Origin: Eubacteriales bacterium mix99
GTDB lineage: Bacteria; Bacillota; Clostridia; Caldicoprobacterales; DTU083
DNA: 64,000 bases
Assembly (NCBI GenBank): GCA_038396605.1
Contig: CP121690.1
Coordinates: 714,500 to 778,499 of the forward strand
Direction of reading: 5' to 3'
Under the pieces are notes generated by a model, which searched no databases, was not told where the DNA came from, and saw only the letters and a list, made by a program, of their open reading frames with translations. A program made the translations under genes and the position numbers. Each line of letters begins with the position of its first letter. The first letter of the stretch is position 1. This document shows, in pieces, positions 29,343-37,395 of this stretch.

Positions 29343-30234
29343 TGAGATCCCTTTCTTCACCGACATCGCTCCATTTGGCGGCTTCACCCGTAAAGATATG
29401 TTTTACCTGATCCGTGGTAAGGGTGGATATGGGATTTGCCTTGTTCACGATTACCACAATACCATCCAGGGCGATTTTCTCCGGCATAAGCTCAGTGAGC
29501 TCATTGTCCTTCAGTTCCCTGCTGGCCATGCCAATATCGCATGTTCCTTCCATCACAGCTGTCATGCCGGCAGTGGAATCACTCTGCTGAATTTCGATTG
29601 TTGTATCCGGATTGATCTTCTCATACGCTTCCTTCAGCTTTTCCATAACCGGCGTCACAGAGGACGATCCGGCTACTGTTATTTTCCCGGATAACGGATT
29701 GCCTGCGTATGCCGGAGCGTGGTCGTCCATGGCAATATAGCTGTCCGAAATGACCTTCTGCCCTTCCGCAGACAGAATAAAGCTGATAAAATCCTTTGCA
29801 GGTCCGGTGGGCTCCCCTTTTGTTGCGATATAAAAAGGACGGGCGACGGCATACGTTCCGTTCTTGATATTCGCGGCGGATGCATCCACGTCGTCAATCT
29901 GTACTGCCTGGACCGTATCGTTCAGTGATCCCAATGACAGATAGCCGATGGCGTACTTTTCCCCGGCGATGTTTGTCATCATGACATCCGTCTGTTTCGC
30001 GATGACGGCTTCCCGGGTCATTTTATCCTTCCTGGATCCATCGCTGTTCTTTTCCTCCATGCCAAATAGTTCAATAAAGGCACTGCGCGTACCGGAACCA
30101 TCCTCTCTGGATACCACGCTGATCTCCCTGCCGTTATCAAATGCCGAGCCTTCCGTAGTCGTATTGTCTGCGCACCCAAACAGCGAAAACGCAGGAACTG
30201 CACAAAGCAATACCATAACAAAAAATTTTTTCAT
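29335..30234 (-). CDS. pstS: Phosphate-binding lipoprotein, PstS-like with permuted domain order
   Basis: 299 residues. Signal peptide with lipobox LFGC (Cys21). The parts are those of PstS but in swapped order: first the half that normally ends the protein (VVSREDGSGTR 41-50, AIGYLSLGS 95-103, RPFY 132-135), then the half that normally begins it (AGSSSVTP 188-195, SDSTAGM 218-224, GMASRELKD 235-243, IALDGIVVIV 254-263, FTGEAAKW 281-288). Phosphate-contacting Ser, Thr, Arg and Asp motifs all remain. Gene position at the head of pstCAB makes phosphate binding very likely. Confidence 0.9.
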   Translation of the reverse strand: MKKFFVMVLLCAVPAFSLFGCADNTTTEGSAFDNGREISVVSREDGSGTRSAFIELFGMEEKNSDGSRKDKMTREAVIAKQTDVMMTNIAGEKYAIGYLSLGSLNDTVQAVQIDDVDASAANIKNGTYAVARPFYIATKGEPTGPAKDFISFILSAEGQKVISDSYIAMDDHAPAYAGNPLSGKITVAGSSSVTPVMEKLKEAYEKINPDTTIEIQQSDSTAGMTAVMEGTCDIGMASRELKDNELTELMPEKIALDGIVVIVNKANPISTLTTDQVKHIFTGEAAKWSDVGEERDLNE

Positions 30235-30283
30235 TTCCCTTTCCCCCCATTCTTTTTCTTACAGAATCATCATACGGGAGGAA

Positions 30284-30322
30284 AATATAAGCCGAATGCA
30301 TGGAATGTAAAATCTGTGTAAA
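30284..30322 (-). promoter_or_regulatory. Pho-box-like promoter of the pst-pho operon
   Basis: On the minus strand TTTACA occurs twice 11 bp apart (30317-30322 and 30306-30311; TTTACA-N5-TTTACA), as in PhoP boxes of Gram-positive bacteria (TTAACA-like repeats on an 11-bp period). The inner copy is 16 bp from TATATT (30284-30289) and could double as a -35. Located 50-90 bp before the pstS ATG. Confidence 0.65.
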
Positions 30323-30328
30323 AAGGCA

Positions 30329-30360
30329 CAAAAAAAGAAGCTCCCTGAGTCAGCAGAGAG
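30329..30360 (-). terminator. Intrinsic terminator of the SGNH hydrolase gene
   Basis: On the minus strand CTCTCTG pairs with CAGGGAG (one G-T pair) around CTGACT, followed by CTTCTTTTTTT. It separates this gene from the pst promoter. Confidence 0.8.
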
Positions 30361-30403
30361 TTTCAAGCCCTTAAACCAATCAAAAAAAGGTGGTAAAAAG
30401 CTC

Positions 30404-30994
30404 TCAGCGAAGTGCAAGCTCTTTTCGAATCATACCCGCCACCTGCTTTGCGCACAACCGGTATCCTTCCTCCGTCAGGTGAAGTCCGTCCGGACATTTA
30501 CAGCAGTTCCGGTCCTTCCGCATCAGGGCATACAGATCGTTCACCGGGATATGCTCCTGTGCCATCAGCTGTTTTGCAGCGTCATTATACTTCTGTACCC
30601 AACTGTTTTCATAATTGATTTCCACTCCGGTACCGGTGTTGTCCGGAGAGGACCCCTTCTCCGCTATTGGGGTCGTTGTGGCAAATATAATCCTTGCTCC
30701 GTTTTGACGGATCTCATGGATAATTCTTTTCAGGAAATGAACGTATTCGTCAACGGGATGTATGGCTTCCTTCATCGGAGGCTCCACGTTCATATCCCAA
30801 TACCCGTTATTCCAGTGCACAATGTCAAACCGCCCGTATTCCCTGAAAAGCTGATTGGCCTGCCACAGAGTATAGGAAGCAAAGCGTCCGTTATCTTCCG
30901 AATAAATCACTTCACATTCCCCTTTGAGCAAGTCCCGCACATAATCGTCGTATCCCATGCGAATGGAATCGCCCAGCAAAAGTACCTTTTTCAT
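30404..30994 (-). CDS. SGNH/GDSL-family hydrolase
   Basis: About 196 residues. Block I is LLLGDSIRMGYDD with the nucleophilic Ser, an Asn-bearing block WNNGYWDMN, and block V DGLHLTEEGYRL with the catalytic Asp and His. The family includes lipases and carbohydrate esterases; there is no signal peptide, so it acts in the cytoplasm. ATG 30994 is a few bases after AGGGG/AGG; the frame open to 31138 has an implausible N-terminus. Divergent from the second MATE gene. Confidence 0.8.
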   Translation of the reverse strand: MKKVLLLGDSIRMGYDDYVRDLLKGECEVIYSEDNGRFASYTLWQANQLFREYGRFDIVHWNNGYWDMNVEPPMKEAIHPVDEYVHFLKRIIHEIRQNGARIIFATTTPIAEKGSSPDNTGTGVEINYENSWVQKYNDAAKQLMAQEHIPVNDLYALMRKDRNCCKCPDGLHLTEEGYRLCAKQVAGMIRKELALR

Positions 30995-31164
30995 TCCTGT
31001 AACCCCTTTCATGAAATGGATTGATTCAGACATAAGTATATCACGTCTGTATCTGTCTGCGAATGGAATCAAAACATCAAAACGGAATGATTCGAATATC
31101 TTTCGTTGAATTCGTTGAACAGGCACAGCAAAAAGCATATAATAAGAAATTGTTGTGTAGTTTA

Positions 31165-31178
31165 TTGTATTGATACAA
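31165..31178. promoter_or_regulatory. Perfect palindrome between divergent SGNH and MATE genes
   Basis: TTGTATTGATACAA is a 6-bp perfect inverted repeat with a 2-bp centre, of a size bound by TetR- or LacI-like dimers. No matching regulator gene is next to it. Confidence 0.4.
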
Positions 31179-31277
31179 ACCAGCTGAAATTTTATGGGAG
31201 ATGAAGAAAATGGGTATTACCATGCCGGACAGAAGGCAGGACAATCATCAGGAGATTCCAAAGGGAGGAGTCCCGTT

Positions 31278-32669
31278 ATGACACAGATTCTGACCCGGGA
31301 CCGTTCCTATTACAAAAGCCTGATCACCCTTGCCCTGCCGGTGGCAGCCCAGGGCCTGATTGCCTTCCTCTCCTCCTTTGCGGACAACCTGATGGTCAGC
31401 TCCCTGGGGGACGAAGCGGTATCCGGTGTTTACTTTGCCAGCCAGATCAACACCTTTGTACAGATGTTCACCAGCGGCATCAGCGGAGTCATCCTGATTC
31501 TCTCCGCCCAATACTGGGGGAAGAAAGATGTCGCCAACATCAAAAGCATTATCGCCATCGGAGTACGCCTCTCCCTTATCGTCGGCGCAGTCGTATCTCT
31601 GGTCTGTCTGCTGTTCCCCGGCACGGTGATCGCTATTTTTACCTCCGAGCCGGGAGTCGCCCGGGAAGGCATCGTATACCTGCGGACCGTTGCCCTGTCC
31701 TATCTTTTCTTCTGTGTTACCCAGGCGCTGCTCAGTGCCATGCGTTCAGTGGAAACCACCTCCATCGGCATGACGATTTCCCTCCTCTCCCTGACAGTGG
31801 ATGTTTCCCTGAACGGCGTGTTTATCTACGGCCTTGGATGGGGCGTATTCGGCGCGGCACTGTCCACGTTGATCGGGCGTGTCATCGAAGCGGCTGGGAT
31901 TATTGTCTATGTTTTTGTATTTGATAAAAAGCTCAAGCTTCAGCTTTCTGATATGCGACGGTTTGACCGGACGCTTCTGCATGACTTTTTCCATTACGGA
32001 CTGCCCCTCATCGCAGGCGAACTGATATGGAGCGTAAATCTGATGGGAAATTCCATCATCTTCGGACATTTCTTTGGCGCTTCCGTTGCCACGGCGGTAT
32101 CCGTCGCCAATACCATGGATACCCTCGCCTACATCGCCATCAACGGCTTGTCATCCGCAGTCGGCATCCTTACCGGCAAAACGGTGGGAGCCGGAAAATA
32201 CGATCTCATGAAGGAATATGCCCGAACCACCCAGGTGATTTTCCTGTTTGTCGGCCTGCTCTCGGGAGCGTTGGTGGCAGGGCTCAGCAAACCTTTTATC
32301 CATCTTTATTCCGGTGTATTCGGCGGCGGCATCAGCACGGCAGCTGCCCGGGAAGCCACCCTTCTGATCCGTGTCCTGTCCGTCACCACCGTCGGCCGCG
32401 GATACCAGGCGCCCTGTCTCTTTGGATTAGTGAAATGCGGCGGAGATATTTCGTTCATCTTCAAAAACGATACCTTCTTCGTATTATGTGTGGTGCTGCC
32501 CTCGGCACTGATTGCTGCGTCCCTGAGTGCTCCGGCCTGGGTGGTCTTTGCCTGTCTGAAATCCGATCAGATTTTAAAATGCTTCGTCGCCGTGATCAAG
32601 GTCAACCGGTTCAACTGGATGAAAAACCTGACACGGTCCAATACAGCCGATGCCGTCCATCCAGCCTGA
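31278..32669 (+). CDS. MATE-family efflux protein
   Basis: 463 residues, twelve helices in two halves; the first begins SLITLALPVAAQGLIAFLSS with FADNLMVSSLGDEAVSG, the second near residue 235 with FFHYGLPLIAGELIW. This is a more NorM/DinF-like branch than the MATE protein at 13.5-14.8 kb, with which it shares only family features. ATG 31278 follows AAGGGAGGAG by eight bases; the frame open from 31194 adds 28 unlikely polar residues. The C-terminus ends in a soluble tail after residue 440. Confidence 0.9.
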   Translation: MTQILTRDRSYYKSLITLALPVAAQGLIAFLSSFADNLMVSSLGDEAVSGVYFASQINTFVQMFTSGISGVILILSAQYWGKKDVANIKSIIAIGVRLSLIVGAVVSLVCLLFPGTVIAIFTSEPGVAREGIVYLRTVALSYLFFCVTQALLSAMRSVETTSIGMTISLLSLTVDVSLNGVFIYGLGWGVFGAALSTLIGRVIEAAGIIVYVFVFDKKLKLQLSDMRRFDRTLLHDFFHYGLPLIAGELIWSVNLMGNSIIFGHFFGASVATAVSVANTMDTLAYIAINGLSSAVGILTGKTVGAGKYDLMKEYARTTQVIFLFVGLLSGALVAGLSKPFIHLYSGVFGGGISTAAAREATLLIRVLSVTTVGRGYQAPCLFGLVKCGGDISFIFKNDTFFVLCVVLPSALIAASLSAPAWVVFACLKSDQILKCFVAVIKVNRFNWMKNLTRSNTADAVHPA

Positions 32670-32727
32670 AGAACATTCCGGTCTGGAAAAGCCATACAGA
32701 TACGAAGGAAAATACGCAGTACAAAAA

Positions 32728-32767
32728 AGTCCGAAACGGTTCGTCTGAAAGACAGCCGCTCCGGACT
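32728..32767. terminator. Bidirectional terminator between MATE and pspA
   Basis: AGTCCG (32728-32733) pairs with CGGACT (32762-32767), with a further inner CGG/CCG stem. T-rich runs follow on both strands (TCCTTTT on plus, TTTTTTG on minus), fitting the convergent genes. Confidence 0.75.
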
Positions 32768-32834
32768 CCTTTTATATCAGCCATTGCTGGCTTTGCTTTA
32801 TCATGGGTTCCTCCTGCAATTACCTGATGATAGA

Positions 32835-33530
32835 CTATTTTTGATCCTTGTCCATACCCAGTTTTTCTTTCAGGGCAGCCAGTTCATTTTCCACGGATGC
32901 GTTTGTATCAACGCTTTTATATTTTTCCTCCAGGGTCTGTGCCTCATCAGCCGGCTGTTCGTCCAATTCGCTTGCAGCGTTTGCCTCGTCCATCATGCGG
33001 TTCGCTTTTTCTTCCATCCGGCTAAAGGCTCCCATCGTTCCCTTCATTTTGTCTGCACCGGCTCCCAGCTTGTTTACCCTGTCCTGCGTTTTTGCCACGG
33101 AAACCTTGGCAGCGATGGCCTGCCGACGGGCATTCAGATCATTGATGTCCTTTACCAGCTTGTCGTGCATATCCCGCATCTTCGCGGCATTCACATGAGC
33201 AGCGTCATAAGCGGTCTGCAGACCGGCACCGGCACTTTCCAGCTCCTGCTTCTTTGCCAGAAATACTCTTGCATCGTCTTCATTTCCAGCCATCAGCGCT
33301 TTCTTTGCAAGACCCTCATATTTGGCCACGGAAGCCGCATTTTCATCCACCAGTCGTTTGGTACGGGTTTCCTCTGCCATAACCCCTGCCGTTTCCCTTT
33401 TTACGTCAGCCAGATCCTTGTTGGCCTTCCGGAGGTATTCGTCAACCATTTTGGAGGGATTCTCCGCTTTGTCCAGCAATGCGTTAACATTGGAAGAAAT
33501 AATGTCCCCAAATCTTGATAACATTCCCAT
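32835..33530 (-). CDS. pspA: PspA/IM30 (Vipp1) family membrane-stress protein
   Basis: 231 residues, almost wholly helical and charged. It starts MGMLSRFGDIISSNVNALLD with ENPSKMVDEYL, the conserved PspA amphipathic start that binds membranes, followed by a long coiled coil rich in Ala, Lys, Glu and Asp. PspA proteins form ESCRT-III-like oligomers that protect damaged membranes. The tail has an Asp/Glu-rich stretch. It follows the TPM-like gene by 18 bp, so the two are probably cotranscribed. Confidence 0.9.
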   Translation of the reverse strand: MGMLSRFGDIISSNVNALLDKAENPSKMVDEYLRKANKDLADVKRETAGVMAEETRTKRLVDENAASVAKYEGLAKKALMAGNEDDARVFLAKKQELESAGAGLQTAYDAAHVNAAKMRDMHDKLVKDINDLNARRQAIAAKVSVAKTQDRVNKLGAGADKMKGTMGAFSRMEEKANRMMDEANAASELDEQPADEAQTLEEKYKSVDTNASVENELAALKEKLGMDKDQK

Positions 33531-33548
33531 AGTGATTCCGATTCTCCT

Positions 33549-34589
33549 TTATTTATCATATTTTTTTGCCCGTTCTTCCGCTTCCCCGCTTCCAAAAGTC
33601 TCAAGGGGGGTATGCAGTATTTTCTCGGTATCTTCGGCTTCCTTGTTTTTCTGTTTTTTATAACTGCGCCACCAGAAAAACGCAACTGTCAGAACAGCCA
33701 GAATGCCTAAAACAACGAGTACCGGGACCCACGGTGATGTCATAACGGACATAATCCGTTCCCCTGCTTTGTCAAAGGCTTTGGAAAACATCTGATCATC
33801 CGTCAGATCCTGATCATAATAATATCGGTCGATATAATCCAGAAGGATATCCATGGCCTCCTGATCCAGGACGGTCTTCGCCTGGCTGCCGGCCAGATAC
33901 CAGGTATGATACGTGTCTTCGTATTCAAAGAAAATCACCAGCAAATGCGCTTCGTCAGAGAACAGGGACTCATAGGTGCTGTTTGCAAACTGCTCCACCT
34001 GATCGTCCGAAGGGGCATGCGTTCCGTCGATCGTATCCGTAATATACAGATAAGGCTGTACCCCGGTCTTCTTATAAAAATTCTTCAGGCCGGCGGTCAG
34101 GGTTGTCTGATTTCCAATCCAGTCCAGTTCGTCTGTATAATAACCTGTTTCCGTAACTGCCCCTTTCGGCAAAGGTTCGCGCTTCACAGTGGAAGCTGTT
34201 ATCTGCCCGAAAGAGTCTGTATTATTATTGTTGCTTTGGCCTGGTAAGGAAGTGATGAGAACCACTGCCACGATAAGCGCAATGAGTACGGTAAGGCAGC
34301 CAGGACCACTCCGGTGAAAAAATGGCCCGCGTCTTCTCCTGCCGCTCCTTCTCCCCATCTCATATCCAAAAAAGGCAGGGCCCATGCCGCTGGAATTCCA
34401 ATGCGGGGAAGATCCGAACCCGCCAAATGGATTCCCGGATCCGCCGCGGTTGAAACCGCCCGAGCCGCCGCGGTTATAGCCGCTTGAGCCGCTGCGTCCG
34501 CCAAAGCTGCGGCCTCCGCCTCCGCCGCCAAAACTTCGTCCGCCACCTGAACTTCCGCCGCCTCCCCGAGACGCACCCCCTCGACCCAT
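33549..34589 (-). CDS. Gly-rich TPM-domain-like membrane protein
   Basis: 346 residues. The first 75 are a low-complexity Gly/Ser/Arg/Phe region with repeated RSFGG and NRGGSGG units. An Arg-rich stretch (RRSGRRRRG) precedes helix 1 (CLTVLIALIVAVVLITSL). An extracytoplasmic domain of about 150 residues follows (from YYTDELDW; YLYITDT, HLLVIFFEYED), resembling the TPM phosphatase-like fold, then helix 2 (VPVLVVLGILAVLTVAFFWW) and a charged cytoplasmic tail. ATG 34589 follows AAGGGAG. The Gly-rich region is on the cytoplasmic side of helix 1. Pairing with PspA suggests a membrane-stress role; function is not established. Confidence 0.75.
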   Translation of the reverse strand: MGRGGASRGGGGSSGGGRSFGGGGGGRSFGGRSGSSGYNRGGSGGFNRGGSGNPFGGFGSSPHWNSSGMGPAFFGYEMGRRSGRRRRGPFFHRSGPGCLTVLIALIVAVVLITSLPGQSNNNNTDSFGQITASTVKREPLPKGAVTETGYYTDELDWIGNQTTLTAGLKNFYKKTGVQPYLYITDTIDGTHAPSDDQVEQFANSTYESLFSDEAHLLVIFFEYEDTYHTWYLAGSQAKTVLDQEAMDILLDYIDRYYYDQDLTDDQMFSKAFDKAGERIMSVMTSPWVPVLVVLGILAVLTVAFFWWRSYKKQKNKEAEDTEKILHTPLETFGSGEAEERAKKYDK

Positions 34590-34686
34590 TGAAACAACTC
34601 CCTTCAAAACATCTTAGACTATTATAACATGAGAAAAAACGGGGCACAACTTTTGAAAATCATAGCCTGATTCATAGCTTAAGCCT

Positions 34687-35157
34687 TCATGCATTCCGTT
34701 TTTGTCTGAAATAATCTTTCATGATCCGGGAACAGGGCTCTGCCAGAATGCCTTCCACGACCTCCGCCCGATGATTGAACCGTAGATCCTCCGGCAGATT
34801 ACAGAGACTGCCGGCGCAGCCTGCCTTGGGGTCCCTGGATCCGAAAATCACCCTTTGGATCCGTGCCTGCAGGATGGCACCGGCACACATGGGACAAGGC
34901 TCGATGGTAACGTACAGATCACAGCCTGTCAGACGCCAGCCGCCCAGAGCGGCAGAAGCACGGCGGATCGCCACCATTTCTGCATGCAGGGTGGGATCCT
35001 TTCCCCTTTCCCTGCAGTTGAATCCGCGGCCGATCACCATCCCATCCTTTACCACAACGGCACCAATGGGGACTTCATCCAGCTGAAAGGCTTTCTGCGC
35101 CTCTGCCAATGCCTGCTCCATAAACGCAGGATCCACTGCAGGATTCCTTTCCGTCAT
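34687..35157 (-). CDS. tadA: tRNA-specific adenosine deaminase
   Basis: 156 residues. The zinc site is complete: HAEMVAIRRA with the zinc His and catalytic Glu, and PCPMCAGAI with the two zinc Cys. TadA converts wobble adenosine 34 of tRNA-Arg(ACG) to inosine. Its ATG overlaps the TGA of the nucleotidyltransferase gene (ATGA), so the genes are coupled. Confidence 0.94.
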   Translation of the reverse strand: MTERNPAVDPAFMEQALAEAQKAFQLDEVPIGAVVVKDGMVIGRGFNCRERGKDPTLHAEMVAIRRASAALGGWRLTGCDLYVTIEPCPMCAGAILQARIQRVIFGSRDPKAGCAGSLCNLPEDLRFNHRAEVVEGILAEPCSRIMKDYFRQKRNA

Positions 35158-35894
35158 TCCTGTTCTACCCGATATAATTCCTGTACTTCCCCATAGGCAT
35201 CCGGCGTGCCGATATCATAACACTGCCCCTGAAAGACATACCCGTAAACCGGCTCCCTCCGGCAAAGCCAGGCAGGAAAATTGCCGGGCGCATCCGGATT
35301 GTTACCCTCTTTCAGATAGTCCTTCAGCAGCTTCGCCGTTTCCCTCTTATAGATATATACCGCAAACGCTCCGATATGAGACTTCGGATTTTTCGGCTTT
35401 TCTTCAAAATCATAGATCCGGTCATTTTCGTCCATCAGTACAATGCCCATTTTCGCCAGTTCATGAGGCTTTACTTCCTTGACACAGACACAGGAACCAT
35501 TTACTTTTCGATAATATGTGTAGAAATTGGAAAGGGAAAAATCCATGAGATTGTCTGCCGCCAATACGATAATATCGTCGGAAATGCCGGCACGGTCCAG
35601 AACAAACTGCAGGTCCCCCAGGGCACCCAGCCTTTTATCCTCCTCTGTTGTTCCGTCATCGTAAATCGTTATAGGCAGATCCCGCCTTTCCCGGGCCTTC
35701 CAATCCGCAAACTGACGGATAAATTTACGGTTGGTTACGACGTGGACTTCATCCACTGCCTGGATCCCCTCCACATTGTCCAATATATGATCCAAAATCG
35801 GTTTTCCGCCAACTTTTAAAAGTGCCTTCGGCGTATCCAGCGTCAAGGGATACAGCCGTGTCGCATAGCCGGCGGCCAGAATAATTGCCTTCAA
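35154..35894 (-). CDS. Sugar-phosphate nucleotidyltransferase (NTP_transferase family)
   Basis: About 246 residues. It opens KAIILAAGYATRLYPLT, the nucleotide-binding loop of glucose-1-phosphate thymidylyl-/mannose-1-phosphate guanylyl-type enzymes, with PKALLKVGGKP, the metal-binding LAADNLMDF, and near the end CYDIGTPDAY. It makes an NDP-sugar for envelope polymers; the sugar is unknown. I prefer TTG 35894, eight bases after AGGGG. The frame open to 36014 would overlap ddh and has no supporting site. Confidence 0.85.
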   Translation of the reverse strand: MKAIILAAGYATRLYPLTLDTPKALLKVGGKPILDHILDNVEGIQAVDEVHVVTNRKFIRQFADWKARERRDLPITIYDDGTTEEDKRLGALGDLQFVLDRAGISDDIIVLAADNLMDFSLSNFYTYYRKVNGSCVCVKEVKPHELAKMGIVLMDENDRIYDFEEKPKNPKSHIGAFAVYIYKRETAKLLKDYLKEGNNPDAPGNFPAWLCRREPVYGYVFQGQCYDIGTPDAYGEVQELYRVEQE

Positions 35895-35916
35895 ATCCAA
35901 CACCCCTGATTTTTTA

Positions 35917-36909
35917 TTAAAGAAGCTTTTTCCGAAGCTCTGCCCCGGTTTTCGGAGACAGGTAAGCCGGCGGCACGTCCAGAACGGTACGGGCGCCGGT
36001 CTGTCCTTCCGCACTCATCCGACAGGCTGCCCTGGTATAGGCAACCAATATGCTGGAAGTAAACTCCGGGTTGCTCTCCAGGCTCAGGGAATATTCCATG
36101 ATCTGTCTGGACTCATTGTTTCTGCCGGTTTTCCCGCTTCGAATCACAAATCCACCGTGGGGCATGGCAGAATGATCCCTCTTCAATTCCTCTTCTGTCA
36201 GAAAGGTAACCTTTGTCTCGTATTTGTCAAAATAATAGGGCATCGTCCGGATTTCCTTCTCAATCCGTGCCCGGTCCGCTCCTTCTTCAGCAACCACATA
36301 ACATTCCCTTCGGTGCATGTCTCCGACCGCAAGATCCGGATCCTCCCCGCTGCGGACCCGTCTGACGGCCTCATCCACGGGAACGGTATATTGCCTGGCA
36401 TCCCGGACGCCCTTTATCCTCCGAATGGCATCAGAATGTCCCTGGCTGATCCCCCTGCCCCAGAAAGTATAGTTCCTACCTTCCGGAAGAATCGCCTCCG
36501 ACATCATCCGGTTGATGGAAAACAAACCCGGGTCCCATCCGACGGACAGAATGCTGATGTGTCCGGTCTTTCCGGCTGCCTGATTCATGCTGTCAAAATA
36601 CTCCGGTATCTTCGCATGGGTATCAAAGCTGTCCACCGTATGGAACCGGGATGCGAAATACGGTCCCTGCTCCGGCAGATCAACAGCAGATCCCCCGCAG
36701 AGGATCATAACATCAATCTGTCCCCGCATATTTTCTGCTTCCTCCACCGGCATGGCTTTCCTGCTTTTGTCCAAAAGCGGTACCGTATCCGGCGGCCTGC
36801 GGGTGAATACACCGACGAACTCCATGTCCGGGCATCGGCTCAGAGCACACTCCACTCCCCTTCCGAGGTTTCCGTAACCGACTATTCCAACTTTGATCCT
36901 ATCTGTCAT
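35917..36909 (-). CDS. ddh: meso-Diaminopimelate dehydrogenase
   Basis: 330 residues. Rossmann start KVGIVGYGNLGRGVE, then FTRRPPDT, CGGSAVDLPEQGP, the substrate-site FDTHAKIPEYF, and VGWDPGLFSINR, all diagnostic for Ddh. The enzyme makes meso-DAP in one NADPH-dependent step from tetrahydrodipicolinate, feeding lysine and peptidoglycan. It is upstream of the nucleotidyltransferase and tadA genes in one probable operon. Confidence 0.95.
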   Translation of the reverse strand: MTDRIKVGIVGYGNLGRGVECALSRCPDMEFVGVFTRRPPDTVPLLDKSRKAMPVEEAENMRGQIDVMILCGGSAVDLPEQGPYFASRFHTVDSFDTHAKIPEYFDSMNQAAGKTGHISILSVGWDPGLFSINRMMSEAILPEGRNYTFWGRGISQGHSDAIRRIKGVRDARQYTVPVDEAVRRVRSGEDPDLAVGDMHRRECYVVAEEGADRARIEKEIRTMPYYFDKYETKVTFLTEEELKRDHSAMPHGGFVIRSGKTGRNNESRQIMEYSLSLESNPEFTSSILVAYTRAACRMSAEGQTGARTVLDVPPAYLSPKTGAELRKKLL

Positions 36910-37047
36910 ATCCGTACCTTCCTTCCGGTTTCCTGTATCAATAACCTGCAGCAGGCTGCAGGCTTTCCTTCATAAATTCTCCGGATCTTGTCCGAAAACA
37001 GGCCATACCGCATTTTATCAAAAATCGTGGGATTAATCAATTCCACA

Positions 37048-37056
37048 AATGCCCAT
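37048..37056. repeat. Target-site duplication, left copy
   Basis: AATGCCCAT, repeated exactly at 38935-38943, flanks the insertion sequence directly. Confidence 0.9.
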
Positions 37057-37080
37057 GATAGCGTCAATTTACTGTAGGGA
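37057..37080. repeat. Left terminal inverted repeat of the ISLre2-type element
   Basis: 24 bp, 20 identical to the reverse complement of 38911-38934. Shared core is TAGCGT and the inner GTAGGGA. Confidence 0.85.
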
Positions 37081-37188
37081 AAGAAAGAATAGAGACATCC
37101 TGAAATATTCTTACTAGCAACAGTGGTCTTGATTGATTTCATTAATTTTAACAGCAATCAATCTTGTCAGCTGCATTTATTCCACGAT

Positions 37189-37323
37189 CTGCTTGACAAC
37201 GAGCCTCTGCCGGTGTGGCTTACGGCAGATGTCGGCAGCAGCCATCTCTAACAGCGGGATAGGCTTTGGAGCGGTTGCTGCCGTACCTCAATGCTACCAC
37301 ACCGACTTCTCGTTATCAAGCAG
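37189..37323 (-). other. 135-nt nested hairpin in the 3' region of the insertion sequence
   Basis: Three nested stems: a 15-bp outer stem (37189-37203 with 37309-37323), an 8-bp stem CGGTGTGG/CCACACCG (37211-37218, 37297-37304) and a 7-bp stem ACGGCAG/CTGCCGT (37222-37228, 37278-37284). In RNA of the transposase sense the outer stem is fully paired through one G-U; in the other sense the same position is a C-A mismatch. It starts 73 nt after the transposase stop. Function unknown. Confidence 0.7.
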
Positions 37324-37395
37324 CTTTCGCGGCATAAACGCTTGATCTATGTCGTCCCGGCTATTAAAAACGCCATAACGAGCTTTATGAAGGGC

